DNA from: Ekhidna sp964289745
GTDB lineage: Bacteria; Bacteroidota; Bacteroidia; Cytophagales; Cyclobacteriaceae
NCBI GenBank assembly: GCA_964289745.1
Contig: CAXYMM010000002.1
Location: 124,001 to 188,000 of the forward strand
Reading direction: 5' to 3'
DNA length: 64,000 nt
Below the pieces are notes generated by a model, which did no database searches, was not told the origin of the DNA, and saw only the letters and a program-made list of their open reading frames with translations. Of this stretch, positions 48,472 through 56,439 are shown one piece after another. The position numbers were made by a program, and so were the translations under genes. Numbering within the stretch: the first letter of the stretch is position 1; every line of letters starts with the position of its first letter.

Positions 48472-48476
48472 TCCCT

Positions 48477-48830
48477 ATGAAACAATTTTTTATTTTAGCT
48501 GGTGGTAAGTATCCTATTAATTCGGTTGAAGACAGGTCGCATTTTGGCATAGCTCTCCATAATCTTTGTGCCAAAAGCAGGATCGGACATTTTCTAGTTA
48601 CTAAATTCTTTTTTGAGTTATAGTTGTTTGCATTTTAACAGATCAATGCCAGAATCTATTTGGCTGAAAATCCTAGGGGAGATGGGGGAAAACAGTCTTA
48701 TTCAATTCCCAACTTAGGACATGATTGGAAAATCACCACTTTGAATCCAGAAAAAGCATGCGAAGAAACAATAAGTAAGCCTGAAAAGATTATCGAACCG
48801 TTAAAAGCAAGAGACAAGAACAGTCCATGA
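48477..48830 (+). pseudogene. Unidentified gene remnant with two in-frame stops
   Basis: From ATG 48477 to TGA 48828-48830 one frame carries 117 codons, interrupted by TAG and TAA close together near 48612-48626. The two open parts look protein-like: the first begins KQFFILAGGKYPINSVEDRS and the second contains RIYLAENPRGDGGKQSYSIP and NPEKACEETI. A complete gene with only two stops would be unusual by chance. It begins 6 bp after the pseudouridine synthase gene. I recognise no family, so it is called a remnant with reserve. Confidence 0.35.
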
Positions 48831-48832
48831 AA

Positions 48833-49360
48833 TTAAAAGATACCGACACTCACCCCAGCTCTTAATACCCAGGGACTTCCATAAGGCTGATTTAGATCAG
48901 AACCGTCATAGAATACATTGTAAAGCGCCATTATATTAAAAGAGGCTCTCCTACCCAGCCGCTGAGCATATCCACCACCTAAGAGTAGGCTGTTATAGCC
49001 ATCCCTAGTTGTTTGTTTAAAACCTCTATCCGTGAAATATTCGAAAGAAAGTCGTTCGAATTCAGCGTAGGCAAAGAACTGTTGTATAATATTATACCTG
49101 TTGAAAATACTCCAGCCATAATTAGAAAGGGATTTATTGATAGGATTGCCAATTCTTACATACTGATATATAATCCCTACCCCAGCAGAATAATTATCGG
49201 TAATCTTATATCCTATTTGGGGAAAAACACTAATATTTTTTTGATTGGAGTTTGCGCTAAAACTGCCACCTCCACCAAAATAGATACGATCCGTAAGACT
49301 ATTCTGCGCATGCACAGTTAATAAGGAAAGCACAGCGAATAAAGTTACCCAGTATTTCAT
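48833..49360 (-). CDS. Small outer-membrane beta-barrel protein
   Basis: A 175-residue protein with signal peptide (MKYWVTLFAVLSLLTVHAQ) and alternating amphipathic beta strands (e.g. RIYFGGGGSFSAN, YKITDNYSAGVGIIYQYVRI) ending in an aromatic/Phe final residue, typical for an 8-strand barrel of outer-membrane beta-barrel type. It overlaps the FtsB/DivIC-like gene by 4 bp. The role is unknown. Confidence 0.75.
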   Translation of the reverse strand: MKYWVTLFAVLSLLTVHAQNSLTDRIYFGGGGSFSANSNQKNISVFPQIGYKITDNYSAGVGIIYQYVRIGNPINKSLSNYGWSIFNRYNIIQQFFAYAEFERLSFEYFTDRGFKQTTRDGYNSLLLGGGYAQRLGRRASFNIMALYNVFYDGSDLNQPYGSPWVLRAGVSVGIF

Positions 49361-49662
49361 TCGTCTTTTGTTACTACAATAAAAAGATCTTCGTTCTCCT
49401 TTTTCATCAAGTATTTTTCACGAGCAAGCTTTTCTAAAAGTTCAAGATTGCTCTCCAATGCCTCTTTATCATTTTTAACTTCCAAAATTTTCTCCTCATA
49501 AAATCGCTTTGATTCAATTAGGCTCTTCTTTTTATTGAATAGCGACAGTTGCAGGGAAAGATCATTGCTATCTACAAAGACCATCCATATTACAAAGAAT
49601 AAGGTAAATAAGAAATAGAATCCTTTAAAAAAAGGAGGAATTTTATTGAGTAAGTTTTTCAT
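49357..49662 (-). CDS. Septum formation initiator protein (FtsB/DivIC-like)
   Basis: A 101-residue bitopic membrane protein: a short cytoplasmic N-terminus, one helix (about residues 12-30), then a coiled coil (about 37-80) and the conserved EKLAREKYLMKKENEDLFIV tail with the family's GE-like region. FtsB/DivIC links FtsL and FtsQ in the divisome. The stop overlaps the barrel gene by 4 bp (ATGA). The hsdR-N-like gene lies 91 bp upstream in the same direction. Confidence 0.85.
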   Translation of the reverse strand: MKNLLNKIPPFFKGFYFLFTLFFVIWMVFVDSNDLSLQLSLFNKKKSLIESKRFYEEKILEVKNDKEALESNLELLEKLAREKYLMKKENEDLFIVVTKDE

Positions 49663-49753
49663 CTGCTAAAAAATTTAAATAAGTGGTCTTTTTCTAGCTC
49701 AACAGATATGACAAAGATAACGAACTTATAGCAGAGAATATATTATAAAAACA

Positions 49754-50179
49754 TCAAGAATAATCTGGAAATACATCCAATTGAATATATTGCTCGCCAC
49801 TCTTTCTCCAGACGAAATGATGAATGCCATTGCTTACAGAAATATGGCTCGCCCCGAGTACTTTGTTATATTCCGAAACCTGACTAATCACTTTCTGATC
49901 TATTTTAACAGATGGAGCCTTGCATTCTAATAACATAAAAATGTTTGAGTCTCTCTCAAAAACAGTCACATCTGATCGCCTTACATTTTTAAAATAATTC
50001 ATTGATTGCTCTAACTTTATTAAACCTTTCGGATAATTCAGATGCGCTATCATTAGATGGAGAAAATGTTGCCTTACCCACTCCTCGGGGGTGAGTGCTA
50101 CCCATTTTTTTCGAATAAGGCAAAAAACTGAGTTGTTTTTAACGCTGATAGCAAAGCTAGGAAGCCGAAGTGGTTGCAT
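49754..50179 (-). CDS. Stand-alone HsdR N-terminal-like nuclease-fold protein
   Basis: A 141-residue protein matching the type I restriction enzyme R N-terminal domain (HSDR_N_2 type). A PD-(D/E)xK-like core is visible: RRSDVTVFERD (D), then FMLLECKAP (ExK), with QVSEYNKVLGA after it. These single-domain proteins are widely conserved in Bacteroidota outside restriction loci, so it is likely a housekeeping nuclease-fold protein with unknown target. It lies next to, but divergent from, the decayed RM cassette. Most likely that is coincidence. Confidence 0.78.
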   Translation of the reverse strand: MQPLRLPSFAISVKNNSVFCLIRKKWVALTPEEWVRQHFLHLMIAHLNYPKGLIKLEQSMNYFKNVRRSDVTVFERDSNIFMLLECKAPSVKIDQKVISQVSEYNKVLGASHISVSNGIHHFVWRKSGEQYIQLDVFPDYS

Positions 50180-50299
50180 CTCTTAAAGTTAACCCTGGAA
50201 AGAAAAAGCATATGTAAGAAAAAAATTTTGCCAACACGAGTTTACTGCTTCTCACGTTTCCCATTTTGTCTTTCTTAAAAATTCAATCGACATTATTTG

Positions 50300-50341
50300 T
50301 TTGACAAAATTTGACAAACTTTATTTGACATTTATCGTCAA
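50300..50341 (+). promoter_or_regulatory. Operator-like repeats before the controller gene
   Basis: TTTGACA occurs three times (50300-50306, 50310-50316 and 50324-50330). The last copy is part of an inverted repeat TTGAC-N7-GTCAA (50325-50341), ending 14 bp before the ATG. Such C-box-like operators are where controller proteins of RM systems bind and self-regulate. The assignment is by position and symmetry. Confidence 0.5.
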
Positions 50342-50355
50342 GTTAAAATTTTCAA

Positions 50356-50664
50356 ATGGAAATAATCGGACAAATTTTACGAAATAAAAGACAAGAACTT
50401 GGACTTCTGTTAAGACAAGTCTCTGCCTATGTTGATATTGACCAAGCCATTTTGAGTAAAATTGAGCGGAACGGACGAAAACCAACTAAAGAAATGTTGG
50501 AAAAACTCGCTGAAATTTTAAAAATCGATAAGGATGAGCTTTTGGTATAATATATCAGCGACAAAATTGCTTATGAAATAGCAGATGAAGATTGTGCAAG
50601 CAAAGCACTAAAAGTTGCAGAAAAGAAAATCAAATATTTAAAATCACAACCAGTTCAGAATTAA
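50356..50664 (+). pseudogene. XRE-family controller protein gene with an in-frame nonsense codon
   Basis: The first 64 codons encode a complete Cro/C1 helix-turn-helix protein (IGQILRNKRQELGLLLRQVS; IDQAILSKIERNGRKPTKEM). A TAA at codon 65 (50548-50550) interrupts it, and the same frame then continues 37 more codons with YISDKIAYEIADEDCASKAL to a second stop at 50662-50664. Longer XRE proteins linked to C5 methyltransferases have this charged C-terminal extension, so a TTA-to-TAA change is likely. The ancestral stop would be only 2 bp from the methyltransferase ATG. The 64-residue product could still bind DNA, so this may be a shortened working repressor rather than a dead gene. Confidence 0.65.
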
Positions 50665-50666
50665 AT

Positions 50667-52026
50667 ATGCAAGCACTTACAAAAGATTCAGAAAATTCAA
50701 ATGTGGTTGAAGAACCCCAATTGTCAGTCAAATTTTATCCAAAAAAGAAAGACAAGGATGAAAAGGAGATATCTACTCTAAAGATGTTATCGCTTTTTTC
50801 GGGCTGTAGAGGAATGGATTTAGGATTTGAGGGACAATTTTCAGTGTTGAAATCTTCCATAAATGAAATTTTAAGTCCAAACTTTATCGAAAAGAAACTT
50901 GAAAACAACTTTGTTAAGCTAAAGAAAACACGGTTTAAGACTGTTTTTGCAAATGATATTCTTAAAGACGCAAGAAATGCTTGGGTGCATCACTTTGCAA
51001 AAAGAGGACATAACGCGGAGGATTTTCAAACCGACAGTATTGTAGCTTTAGTTAAACTTCATCAAAGTGGAACAAATGTGTTTCCTAACGATATTGACAT
51101 TGTTACAGGTGGTTTTCCTTGCCAAGATTTTAGCGTAGCAGGAAAAAGAAAAGGTTTTAATTCCAACAAAAATCACACAGGACAACTAAACACAGAAACT
51201 TGTGCAAGGGAAGAAACTCGTGGGAAACTTTATATATGGATGAAGCAAGTAATAGAGATAACGCAACCTAAAATTTTCGTCGCTGAAAACGTAAAGGGTT
51301 TAGTCAATCTTTCAAATGTTAAAGACATTATCCAAAGTGATTTTTCAAGTATTGGAGATAATGGATATTTAGTATTAAATCCTCGTGTTTTGCATTCAGC
51401 AGATTATGGTATTCCTCAGTCTCGAGAACGTGTAATTTTTATAGGCATTAAAAAATCTGCACTAAAAAAATCCGCACTCGAACAATTAGAACAAAATGAA
51501 ATTTCTGATATATACAATCCGTATCCAAAACCAACTCACGCATATACAACAGATGGCGAAGATTTAAAAAGACACGTTGACTTAAAAGAACTTTTTGCAA
51601 ATTTAGAAGAACCTGAAAAATCAAAAGATTTGTCGCAAATGTTTTACTCAAAAGCAAAATTTATAGGTAGGCATTGCCAAGGGCAAACCGAAATCAAACC
51701 GGACGGAATTGGACCAACTATAAGGGCAGAACATCACGGAAATATTGAGTTTAGAAGATTATCTAAAAAAAAATGGGGGAGTTATTACTGAAGAACTTTC
51801 TAAAGGATTTAAAGAGAGACGATTAATGCCACGAGAATGTGCATTAATACAAACTTTTCCACCTGATTTTGAATTTGTGATACCTAACAAGCAGGGAAGA
51901 AAAGGCTCATATTTAGTTAGTCCGTCAAAGGCTTACAGAGTAATTAGAAATGCAGTTCCGCCACTACTCGCCTACAATTTGGCGACAAGAATTGAAGAAG
52001 TTTGGGATTTATATTTTAAGAAATAA
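50667..52026 (+). pseudogene. C5-cytosine DNA methyltransferase, frameshifted at an A9 tract
   Basis: Type II modification methylase that would methylate cytosine C5. Before the lesion: motif I LSLFSGCRGMDLGFEG (41-56), motif IV GGFPCQDFSVAGKRKG with catalytic Cys152, motif VI ENVKGL (207-212) and QSRERV (motif VIII). Near 51765-51773 the run of nine A puts the frame into a stop within 10 codons; eight A would give SKKNGGVITEELSKGF and continue with RRLMPRECALIQTFPP (motif IX) and YRVIRNAVPPLLAYNLATRI (motif X) to 52026. The ATG at 50667 was chosen because it follows the controller stop by 2 bp. Slippage in the A tract, phase variation, or a sequencing error are all possible. Base composition is more AT-rich than the flanks, suggesting transfer. 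Confidence 0.85.
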
Positions 52027-52358
52027 TGGTAGTATCTGTAAACCCTGAACCGCACAAAAGTGAATTTAATTCGCTGTTAAATTCTACAATTGATGAGTTA
52101 AACGAACACGCAAAGAAAATACCAGCAATAATAGAAAAGCTAAAAGGAAACAGACTTGAGCCTTACGCAAGAGATGTTATGACCAAGTTAGCAATTGGAA
52201 CACCTTTTGAAAATTCAATCGAATTAATTGGTGGACAAAAGTTTCCAGATATTGTCGCTAAGAAATTCTATGGTATTGAGGTTAAAACCACAACTCAAAA
52301 TCATTGGAAAACAACGGGAAATAGGGGTTTAGTCGCTTTAATAAAAGAAAATGAATAA
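52026..52358 (+). pseudogene. Type II restriction endonuclease, truncated after the catalytic core
   Basis: 110 residues. The PD-(D/E)xK motif is visible: KFPDIVAKKFYGIEVKTT, with Pro74-Asp75, Glu85 and Lys87, and it is preceded by helices rich in charged residues. Relatives that share the VKTTTxNHWKTTGN segment usually continue for well over a hundred residues after it; here a stop occurs 11 codons later. The ATG overlaps the methyltransferase TAA by one base (TAATG), as in cognate C-M-R cassettes. The protein is probably inactive. No continuation was found in the three forward frames downstream. Confidence 0.65.
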
Positions 52359-52581
52359 ATTAATAGGCTTTTATAATCCGAAAAGTTAGTGCCTAAAGCC
52401 CGCCACTTTAAATATACAAGACCGGTATGAACGATTTCTGTCCTATTAGGACGAATAAACAACTTCTTTTTCTACATTGAGAATACTTGCTGAAATTATC
52501 TAGTACCTATCCAACTTTAAGATGATTCAGAGATTGAAAAATCAAAGAAAGTTCTCTAGAATCAAAATGCACTACTGCGGT

Positions 52582-53757
52582 CTAGCCTTCGTACCAGATT
52601 CTAAAAATAGTTCCGCCTAGATCATCAGATATTAACATTGAGCCGTCAGGTACAAAAATAATATCTACGGGTCGCGCCCAAGCTTTATTGGTTTCAATAT
52701 TTAAAAACCCTGTCGCAAAAGCGGTATAGGATGTACCCACTCCATTCTTCTCCGTGACTAAAGTAATTTTATAACCTGTATGACCTACTTCGCGGTCTCT
52801 ATTCCACGATCCATGTTCCGCAATAAATATCTGCATATAGTATTCGCTGGGGAAAGATTTACTGGCACAAAATTTAACACCAAGTGGTGCCACATGAGGA
52901 CCCAAATTCTGTGCAGGTTTTACGAAATCTTCACAAGGCCTTCTATCTCCAAATTCAGGGTCTTTAAAATACCCTCCATGGCAATAAGGATATCCAAAAT
53001 GTTGGCCTGCCGCTGTAATTCTATTGAGTTCACACGGAGGCTCATCATTTCCGAGCCAGTCTCTACCGTTGTCAGTAAACCACATATCGCCGGTTTCGGG
53101 ATGCCAAGTAAAACCCACAGTATTTCGAACACCATGTGAATAAACCTCTCTTCCGGATCCGTCAGCATTCATTCTTGTGATACTCGCATATATTTCATTT
53201 TTGCTTTTACAAATATTGCATGGTGCCCCTACTGGCACGTAGAGTTTGCCATCTGGTCCAAAGGCAATGTACTTCCATCCGTGGTGGTCATCTTTAGGAT
53301 AGTCATCATATATCAGTTTTGGGGGCGGTGGTACACTCAAGTTGTTATCTATGTCATCAAAACGCCACATTTTTGATACCTCTGCCACGTACAGGTTACC
53401 GTCCTTCAAAGCCACTCCATTGGGCATATTCAACCCTTCAGCCAGCACATATTTTTCATCGGCTTTCCAATCTCCATTGGTATCCTTTACAGCATATACC
53501 TTATCTCCCCTACTTCCAATATAGAGCGTGCCGTTCGTAGAGCGAGCCATCGATCGTGCGCCCTTTACTCTGGCAAAAACATCAATTTTAAAACCCGCTG
53601 GCAACTGAACATCTTCAAGGCTCAAACCTTCACTCGAAACCAATTCGATTTCTGCATCTTCCCCTGAGTCGCCATCCTTCACATCGGTTTCTGATGTAGA
53701 AATCATAGAGCATGAAAAAAATCCGATAATAAACGCAAGACTGATCAACGTATTCAT
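52582..53757 (-). CDS. PQQ-dependent sugar dehydrogenase-like lipoprotein (sorbosone dehydrogenase family)
   Basis: A 391-residue protein predicted to be a lipoprotein: hydrophobic N-terminus with a Cys at residue 16 in FFSCS, followed by an acidic linker. The rest is a beta-propeller with NPN/GxP-type motifs such as LPAGFKIDVFARVKGARSMA, DDHHGWKYIAFGPDGKLYVP, GVRNTVGFTWHPETGDMWFT and EHGSWNRDREVGHTGYK. Six Cys in the middle (e.g. GAPCNICKS) may form disulfides. Related enzymes oxidise aldose sugars with PQQ or calcium, but the PQQ-binding residues cannot be confirmed by eye. It is monocistronic. Confidence 0.85.
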   Translation of the reverse strand: MNTLISLAFIIGFFSCSMISTSETDVKDGDSGEDAEIELVSSEGLSLEDVQLPAGFKIDVFARVKGARSMARSTNGTLYIGSRGDKVYAVKDTNGDWKADEKYVLAEGLNMPNGVALKDGNLYVAEVSKMWRFDDIDNNLSVPPPPKLIYDDYPKDDHHGWKYIAFGPDGKLYVPVGAPCNICKSKNEIYASITRMNADGSGREVYSHGVRNTVGFTWHPETGDMWFTDNGRDWLGNDEPPCELNRITAAGQHFGYPYCHGGYFKDPEFGDRRPCEDFVKPAQNLGPHVAPLGVKFCASKSFPSEYYMQIFIAEHGSWNRDREVGHTGYKITLVTEKNGVGTSYTAFATGFLNIETNKAWARPVDIIFVPDGSMLISDDLGGTIFRIWYEG

Positions 53758-53880
53758 AATACATATTTATACTTGATTAACAATAAATGCTAGCAATTCT
53801 ATAAAATTAAATATAAGGAATCAAAAAAATTAGTCTTTCATTCATGTGGTAAAATGGCTTCTAGTCCCTCCTCTACATTT

Positions 53881-53888
53881 TACATTTG
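53881..53888 (+). promoter_or_regulatory. ABC-F gene -7 promoter box next to the start codon
   Basis: TACATTTG matches TAnnTTTG and is followed by 5 nt (CATTC) and the ATG at 53894, the same geometry as at purK. The message would be leaderless or nearly so. No -33 TTG is evident. Confidence 0.45.
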
Positions 53889-53893
53889 CATTC

Positions 53894-55771
53894 ATGATCG
53901 ACATCACGAATCTTTCCTATTATCTGGGAGACCGTCCGCTATATGACGAAGCTTCTTTGTTCATTGGCTCCAGAGATAAAATTGGACTTATTGGTTTAAA
54001 CGGGACAGGAAAATCCACCTTACTCAAGATGATGGTCAATGATCTACAGCCCTCCTCAGGGAAAATATCCATGAGCAAAGACACCACCATCGGATTTTTG
54101 AACCAAGACCTTCTCTCCTTTCGAACCGAAGACTCTATTCTATCGGTGGCCATGACGGCATTTGCATCCACACTGAATATTCAAAAGCAAATAGAGGAGG
54201 TAATCAAAGAGATGGAAGATAACTACCACGATGAACTGGTGGATCGACTCAGCAAACTTCAAGAGCGATTCGAAGCAGAAGAGGGATATACCCTGCAATC
54301 AAAAGCGGAGGAACTTTTGGAGGGTATAGGATTTAAAACAGCGGACCTAACCCGATCATTAAGTGAATTTTCTGGGGGATGGAGAATGCGAGTGATGCTG
54401 GCAAAGCTTTTATTGGAAAAGCCCAACTTGCTCATGTTAGATGAGCCTACCAACCACCTAGATCTTCCTTCCATTCAATGGATTGAAAACTATCTACAAT
54501 CGTATGAGGGAGCATACATCATCGTCTCTCACGATAGGGAATTTTTAAACCGTACAGTCAATAAAATTGTAGAAGTAACCCAAGCAGACCTACACGTTTA
54601 TCCTGGTGATTATAATCACTATGAGGAAGAAAAAGCGCTTCGCAATGAACTGCAAAAAAATGCCTTTGAAAACCAGCAAAAGAAAATAAAGGAGGCCGAG
54701 CGTTTCATCGAACGGTTTAAAGCAAAAGCGACAAAGGCCAGCCAAGCACAATCTAAAATGAAGATGCTTGAAAAAATGGAGCGAGTGTCTGAGGTGGTTG
54801 ATGATACAGCCAAGGTTAACTTCCGATTTAACTTTAAAACTCAATCGGGTCGTCATGTAAAGCGGTTAGAAGAAATAACTAAGGCATATGGAGACCTTCA
54901 AATACTGAATCGTTCTTCAATAACCATAGAACGAGGGGATAAAATAGCCTTAATAGGTGCAAACGGGAAAGGCAAATCCACGTTGCTTCGAATCATTGCC
55001 GAAACCGAGCAACACGAAGGCAGAGTGCAGACAGGACACAACGTAATTAATTCCTTTTATGCACAGCACCAGCTAGAATCGCTAGAAGTTCAAAATGATT
55101 TACTGGAGGAACTAAAACAAGCGGGTACAGGTAAGACCGAACAAGAGCTGCGTAGTATTCTAGGGTGTTTTTTATTCTCTGATGAAGAGGTGTTTAAGAA
55201 AATAAAAATACTTTCAGGAGGGGAGAAATCACGTGTTGCATTAGCAAAGACCTTAATTTCTGAGGCTAATTTCCTTCTACTCGATGAGCCGACTAACCAT
55301 CTGGACATACTCTCGGTAAGCATTCTAGTACAGGCACTTCAACAGTATGAAGGTACTTTTTTAGTTGTTTCTCATGATCGTCATTTTATTTCTCAGATAG
55401 CCAACAAAATTTGGTATATTGAAAATCAACAAGTAAAAGAATATCCGGGTACTTACGAAGAGTTTACTTGGTGGTGGGACAAAAACAGGAAAAACCAATT
55501 GAAAGAAACCTCCACTGCGGCAAAAACTTCAATAAAGAAGAAGAGTACCAAAAAAAGAAGCAACGCGAAAGAACAGCAAGTAGCAAAAGAACTTAAAAGC
55601 ATAGAGAACCAAATAGCGGAACTTGAATCAGACATCACGCTACTGGAAAATAAAATGGCCTCTCATGAAATTATCGAAAACCCTAAGGCACTTGCGGTCG
55701 CCAACGATGATTATTTGAATAAAAAGAAAATACTGGATGAACTGATGGAGAGATGGGAGGCTTTGGCTTAG
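53894..55771 (+). CDS. ABC-F family ATPase (ribosome-associated, EttA/Uup-like)
   Basis: A 625-residue soluble protein with two ABC domains. The first has Walker A GLNGTGKST (34-42), the signature LSEFSGGWRMR and Walker B LLMLDEPTNHLDLPS; the second has GANGKGKSTLL, LSGGEKSRVALA and LLLDEPTNHLDILS. A linker of about 80 residues with a coiled coil (KALRNELQKNAFENQQKKIK) and a Lys-rich C-terminal coiled coil (about 535-625) are typical of the Uup-like group. Such proteins act on ribosomes in translation or antibiotic protection. The ATG at 53894 was chosen because the residues before it are not family-like. It is monocistronic. Confidence 0.93.
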   Translation: MIDITNLSYYLGDRPLYDEASLFIGSRDKIGLIGLNGTGKSTLLKMMVNDLQPSSGKISMSKDTTIGFLNQDLLSFRTEDSILSVAMTAFASTLNIQKQIEEVIKEMEDNYHDELVDRLSKLQERFEAEEGYTLQSKAEELLEGIGFKTADLTRSLSEFSGGWRMRVMLAKLLLEKPNLLMLDEPTNHLDLPSIQWIENYLQSYEGAYIIVSHDREFLNRTVNKIVEVTQADLHVYPGDYNHYEEEKALRNELQKNAFENQQKKIKEAERFIERFKAKATKASQAQSKMKMLEKMERVSEVVDDTAKVNFRFNFKTQSGRHVKRLEEITKAYGDLQILNRSSITIERGDKIALIGANGKGKSTLLRIIAETEQHEGRVQTGHNVINSFYAQHQLESLEVQNDLLEELKQAGTGKTEQELRSILGCFLFSDEEVFKKIKILSGGEKSRVALAKTLISEANFLLLDEPTNHLDILSVSILVQALQQYEGTFLVVSHDRHFISQIANKIWYIENQQVKEYPGTYEEFTWWWDKNRKNQLKETSTAAKTSIKKKSTKKRSNAKEQQVAKELKSIENQIAELESDITLLENKMASHEIIENPKALAVANDDYLNKKKILDELMERWEALA

Positions 55772-55835
55772 TCAGGCTAAAGAAAATGAAGATTTTATTA
55801 TTGAATTTACTATCTTCAGCTAAAACTATCATTCT

Positions 55836-56204
55836 ATGAAACTTGGAGCCTTTTCACTAAGCTTAGCAGTCAAAGACCTTGAAGCATCTAAGGTATTTTA
55901 CGAGAAGTTGGGATTTGAAAGATTTGCTGGCAAACCTGAGCATCGATATTACATTATGAAAAATGGTGACGCACTCATTGGGCTATTTCAAGGCATGTTC
56001 CCCAATAACTTAATTACCTTCAATCCTGGCTGGAATCAAAATGCAAATATCCTGAGCGAGTTTGAAGATGTAAGGGAAATTCAAAGACAGATGATAGCGA
56101 ATGGGATTACACCCGCCAATGAAGTAGAGGGTGAAACTGGTCCTGGAAGTTTTATGATTACAGATCCTGACGGAAATACGATCCTTATCGATCAGCATGT
56201 TTAA
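55836..56204 (+). CDS. VOC-family protein (glyoxalase/bleomycin-resistance-like)
   Basis: A 122-residue single VOC domain with the usual two beta-alpha-beta-beta-beta modules: LGAFSLSLAVKDLEASKVFY, FYEKLGFERF and GPGSFMITDPDGNTILID. Most act as metal-dependent isomerases, dioxygenases or drug-binding proteins; the substrate is unknown. The metal ligands are incomplete (the usual His at the start is absent), so it may have a binding rather than catalytic role. The gene lies 64 bp after the ABC-F gene. Confidence 0.85.
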   Translation: MKLGAFSLSLAVKDLEASKVFYEKLGFERFAGKPEHRYYIMKNGDALIGLFQGMFPNNLITFNPGWNQNANILSEFEDVREIQRQMIANGITPANEVEGETGPGSFMITDPDGNTILIDQHV

Positions 56205-56331
56205 TGTATATTAGTTAATGCTGAAGACTGTATAGCAAAAAATGAAAATCACTTTTATTATCACTAAATATTTGAGTCGTGAAGTTGACTTCTTTTTAGA
56301 CTTTAATTCTTATAAAAATGTAAAATTAGGG

Positions 56332-56381
56332 TTTGCTGAGTGCATTTTTTCGTAACTGAAAATACGAGAAGACTCAGCAAA
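56332..56381. repeat. Nested inverted repeat between convergent genes
   Basis: TTTGCTGAGT (56332-56341) and ACTCAGCAAA (56372-56381) are perfectly complementary, with a second small pair TCGTA/TACGA inside (56350-56354 and 56363-56367). It lies between the VOC gene and the convergent metG. It could end transcription in either direction, though a clean T-tract is missing. Confidence 0.5.
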
Positions 56382-56439
56382 GAGGAGAAGTAAGCGAAAT
56401 AGCTCAGTCCTTTTACATACTCCTATTTTTTTTTAAAAA

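Noticed and set aside
49754..50179. HsdR-like gene as a working part of the neighbouring restriction system
   Set aside because: It is a stand-alone domain on the opposite strand, conserved elsewhere without restriction genes, and belongs to a different system type.
53846..53893. Upstream extension of the ABC-F protein
   Set aside because: The residues are not family-like, and a promoter box lies within it.
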